Below are positions 61,343 through 64,000 of a DNA stretch of 64,000 nt, piece by piece. The stretch covers positions 124,001-188,000 of the forward strand of contig NZ_FAOZ01000002.1 in NCBI RefSeq assembly GCF_001536285.1, read 5' to 3'. Below the pieces are notes generated by a model, which was given only the letters and a program-made list of their open reading frames with translations, did not search any database and had not been told where the DNA came from. The DNA is from Parafrankia irregularis (GTDB lineage: Bacteria; Actinomycetota; Actinomycetes; Frankiales; Frankiaceae). Each line of letters starts with the position of its first letter. Within the stretch, counting starts at the first letter, position 1. Position numbers and translations under genes: made by a program.

Positions 61343-62233
61343 CTGGAGATCACCCTTTCTTTGTGGCCGAGTGTGCTCGTGCCGTCGTCGGACCCGCCTG
61401 GGGGGCCGCCGGCAGGCCGACGGGCGGCGGGGGCCCGATGGGTGAGGCGACAACGCTTCGGCCGCCCGGAGCCCGGGCATGGTGGACGTGCGGGAGTGCG
61501 GGACCTGCAGGGGATGTGGGAACCGCGCAACGTTCGGGGCCGCGTCCTGGGCGGGCCGCAGGGGAGTTGCGGGATCCACCCGCAAGCTCGACCATCTGAC
61601 TCCTTCGGTTGCGCTCGGACGTGGTACCCGTGACAAGGCGGTCCGAGCGCCGGTGCCCGTCGTGGGTGACCGTCGAATTATGCCACCACGCCGGTGACGT
61701 AAAGCTGATGTCGTCGGCGCCCCTTGATCCCGCACTCCTGGTGGTGGCCCGGCAAGCTGTGTCGCCGGCATTCTCCCGGTGTGCCGAGTCGCGATGCTCG
61801 CCAGGGTCTGCCATTGTGCCCATGTTGTGGGACCAAAGGCCCGGTCGGTGCGGCAATAGCCCCGAACCAATCCGGCCCGGCCCGTGCGTCGCGGCGCGGC
61901 TGGGAGAATCCGGAGCGGAACTCCACAGCGGCCCGGAATAGATCTCGGAACCGATCTACCGGATTCAGTGGAGCTGTGTCAGATCTTCCGGGTGCTGTGG
62001 GCGGATTCACGGGTGCCGCGTCCGCCTGTTCCCGGGGTCGTAGTCATGGATGCAGGCGGGAAACGCCGGCGGCCCGTGCTTCGAATCGTGCGCTCTGGCG
62101 CAGAACAGATGTCGATCCGACGCTCCTGTCGGGGCGCAGCGGCACGGAATGGCGCGGAACAGGTCCACTGTTCACGCTGGCGCAGCCGGCCCGGTGCGGC
62201 AGCGGGGGATTGGTTCCCGGTTAACAGAGAAAA
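61343..62233. other. Intergenic region, no gene seen
   Basis: About 890 bases between the peroxiredoxin start and the halogenase terminator. Several open frames cross it on both strands, as is usual in high-GC DNA, but none has a ribosome site with natural composition. The end nearest 61343 must hold the peroxiredoxin promoter. Confidence 0.4.
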
Positions 62234-62265
62234 GCTCCTGCCCAGGCGGTGGGCAGGAGCGACAG
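62234..62265 (-). terminator. Intrinsic terminator downstream of the halogenase-like gene
   Basis: GCTCCTGCCC (62234-62243) pairs perfectly with GGGCAGGAGC (62251-62260) around a 7-nt loop. Read on the minus strand it is followed by TTTTCTCTGTTAA (62233 downwards). It lies about 105 bp after the gene's stop. Confidence 0.85.
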
Positions 62266-62365
62266 AGGGCGCTGTCCGGCAGCGTGCCGGACGGGCCCAG
62301 GGCGGGAGCGGCGCTTGGCGTCGGCCGCACCCTGGGCCAGATCTGGTCGCCGTCGGTAGCAGTCC

Positions 62366-64000
62366 TCAGAGCGCCGCCGGCGCCGGAGCGCCACCGCTGC
62401 GGGCCAGCAACGCCTCGAGGTCGTAGCCGTACCACCGGCGCATCGGCTCCGGCGAGGTCGTCCGGCCCCACTCGTACATCCGGCGCTGCGCTTCGAACGA
62501 GCCGTCATGCCACCGGCGCAGGACGTCCCCGAGCCGTAGCGGACTCGGCAGGAAGTCCGCCGAGCCGAGCAGCGTGGCGAGCTGCTCCACCGCCGCCCCC
62601 GGTGTCGTCCGGTTCTGCTCGACGTCCTCCATGACCAGGCCGAGCCGGCGGAACAGGTCCTGGAACTCCGGCAGGTCGGGGCAGAAGGTGCCGGGGAAGG
62701 GGGCGTCGAACAGCCGGTCGAACAGCGCCGGGTCGCCGCTCTCCTCATAGGCGAAGTAGGTGCCGACGATGCGGGCGATCCCGAGGTTCCAGCCCATGAA
62801 CCAGACCTTCGACCAGGCCCGCCACAGATCGAAGTCGCGGAAGGAGGTGTAGGAGCCGGCTACCAGCTGGTCGTTCACGTCGAGGATGGTCTGGTTGAGC
62901 TGGTCGACGGAGGCGAAGCGCTCGGCCGAGAGGTCGTCGTCGGCGAGGGCCTCCATGAGCAGCGGCGCGAACGAGTAGATCACCTGCATCGTGTTCGCCA
63001 TGCCTCGGGAGAACAGGGCGTCGATGGCACCGGCGGCGTGGCTCATCATGGCCCAGCGATCGCCGACGGTGCGGGTGCTGGAGTACTGGGTGCGCCCGGT
63101 GGAGACCCACTCCCAGGTCGGCCGCGCGTGCTCGAACTGGCGGGCGACGCTGGGGAAGCGGTCGAGGAATGCCTGCCACTCCTCGGTCGCGCCGACTCCG
63201 GGCTGCTTCGGGAACCGGCGTGTGTCGAGGTTGAGCCCGACGCTGCACAACGGGTTGGTGGCGCCTTCGTGGTTGTCGAACGGGATCACCCACATCCAGC
63301 CACCGTCGAACAGGTGGTGCAGCGTGCCCTGATACCAGGGCGTCGGCTGACCGCTCGGCCGGGTGACGTGATCGAACGGGGTGACGCCGACCATGTGGGT
63401 GAACAGCGTCCGTGAGTGGCTCCGGAAGCGGCAGGGATCCTCGCGCAGGCCGTACTGGTTCGCGAGCACGGAGTTGCGCCCGGACGCGTCGACGACGTAG
63501 CGGACCCGCAGCTGTTCTCCGGCCCTGGTGTGCAGGATCGCCGCGCTGTCGGTGATCTCCACGCGATCGACGAAGGTCCGCTGCCGAGGATGCGCACCGT
63601 GCCGCACCGCGGAGTAGAAGAGGTAGGAGTCGATGTCCTGGCGGTGCATGTGCATCTCGGGGCCGTTCGGGAACTCCGAAACGCTACACTGCGTCACCTC
63701 CTCCGGGTTCTGGATCTCCCCCTCCCGGTGGTAGACGAAGCCGAAGTTTCGTTTCACTCCGCAGGCGGAGGAGACGTGCCGACGGACTCCCTCGAAGCTG
63801 CTGACGTGGCCGAGTTCCGGGACGTCGAACCGTTTGGCCAGGAGTTTCAGCAGATAGGTCGTCTCTCCGATCGTCGATTCCCCCAGCGCGAATCTCGGGT
63901 GTGTGCCGCTGTCGATGAGTACCACGCTGTGACCATGGCGGGCGAGGATGTTGGCCAGTGTTGAGCCGGCGATGCCGCTGCCGAGAATGGCGACCGAATA
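62366..64000 (-). CDS. Flavin-dependent halogenase-like FAD monooxygenase (5' end outside window)
   Basis: 544 residues are present; the frame stays open to the right edge, where YSVAILGSGIAGSTLANILA shows the GxGxxG FAD-binding start, so only a few N-terminal residues are missing. Motifs: FALGESTIGETTY (the residue region after the FAD loop in tryptophan-halogenase-like proteins), VVDASGRNSVLA, and GGWMWVIPF, the W-x-W-x-I-P signature that blocks monooxygenation in halogenases. A helical C-terminal domain of about 180 residues follows (DVNDQLVAGSYTSFRDFDLW). Halogenases use FADH2, O2 and chloride or bromide to make HOX. The substrate, and whether catalytic Lys is retained, need comparison. 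Confidence 0.82.
   Translation of the reverse strand, partial: YSVAILGSGIAGSTLANILARHGHSVVLIDSGTHPRFALGESTIGETTYLLKLLAKRFDVPELGHVSSFEGVRRHVSSACGVKRNFGFVYHREGEIQNPEEVTQCSVSEFPNGPEMHMHRQDIDSYLFYSAVRHGAHPRQRTFVDRVEITDSAAILHTRAGEQLRVRYVVDASGRNSVLANQYGLREDPCRFRSHSRTLFTHMVGVTPFDHVTRPSGQPTPWYQGTLHHLFDGGWMWVIPFDNHEGATNPLCSVGLNLDTRRFPKQPGVGATEEWQAFLDRFPSVARQFEHARPTWEWVSTGRTQYSSTRTVGDRWAMMSHAAGAIDALFSRGMANTMQVIYSFAPLLMEALADDDLSAERFASVDQLNQTILDVNDQLVAGSYTSFRDFDLWRAWSKVWFMGWNLGIARIVGTYFAYEESGDPALFDRLFDAPFPGTFCPDLPEFQDLFRRLGLVMEDVEQNRTTPGAAVEQLATLLGSADFLPSPLRLGDVLRRWHDGSFEAQRRMYEWGRTTSPEPMRRWYGYDLEALLARSGGAPAPAAL

Overview
The window is high-GC DNA from a filamentous-type actinobacterium. A Frankia-like or other Frankiales genome is my best guess. 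The basis is the codon use, GTG starts, a GlnR-type amtB-glnK-glnD locus, the hopanoid gene hpnH, F420-type oxidoreductases, actinobacterial small families (DUF3039, DUF6191, DUF2993) and many transposase and integrase scraps. No species can be proven from the window alone, and there are no rRNA genes, nif genes or CRISPR arrays.

Layout. 0-9.5 kb: a transposase-like tail, small membrane and secreted proteins, an MMPL exporter, a NarL/DesK-type two-component system, a zinc dehydrogenase, a DUF2993 protein and a small lipoprotein. The exporter and the sensor kinase share an identical GGTGTAGC/GCTACACC palindrome. 9.8-13 kb: a leaderless MerR regulator coupled to an aldo/keto reductase, then a DUF2786 protein. 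13.1-21.4 kb: an integrative element in tRNA-Arg(ACG), bounded by two 43-bp copies of the tRNA 3' half. Each copy lies beside the tail of a tyrosine recombinase, so elements appear to have stacked at this tRNA. Cargo is an IS110 transposase, an AT-rich HEPN-type protein, a three-gene operon (XRE regulator, HExxH metalloprotease, gamma-glutamylcyclotransferase-like protein) and small unknowns.

21.5-37.3 kb: a phosphoesterase, an 1832-residue LysM/BTAD membrane protein, ribosomal protein S4 divergent from a His-tailed protein across two DtxR-type iron boxes, and a type VII secretion module. That module reads diguanylate cyclase, FHA/FtsK ATPase, then two WXG100 proteins. 37.7-41.4 kb: a Tat-exported PhoX-like phosphatase and an unusual two-TM protein with a PstS-like outer domain. 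41.5-44.3 kb: a PPOX-family protein, a NodB deacetylase lipoprotein, three pseudogene remnants and tRNA-Arg(CCT). 44.5-47.7 kb: DUF3039, a DtxR/IdeR-type iron regulator whose targets could include the iron boxes at 29.3 kb, and an NlpC/P60 hydrolase.

48-52.5 kb: nitrogen sensing (amtB-glnK-glnD) behind a GlnR-like box, with a strong terminator between glnK and glnD, then tRNA-Ser(GCT). 52.6-64 kb: DUF4326, a divergent MobA-like/XdhC pair, an LLM oxidoreductase, an XRE protein, hpnH, an orphan Roadblock protein, a peroxiredoxin and a partial flavin-dependent halogenase-like gene running off the right edge.
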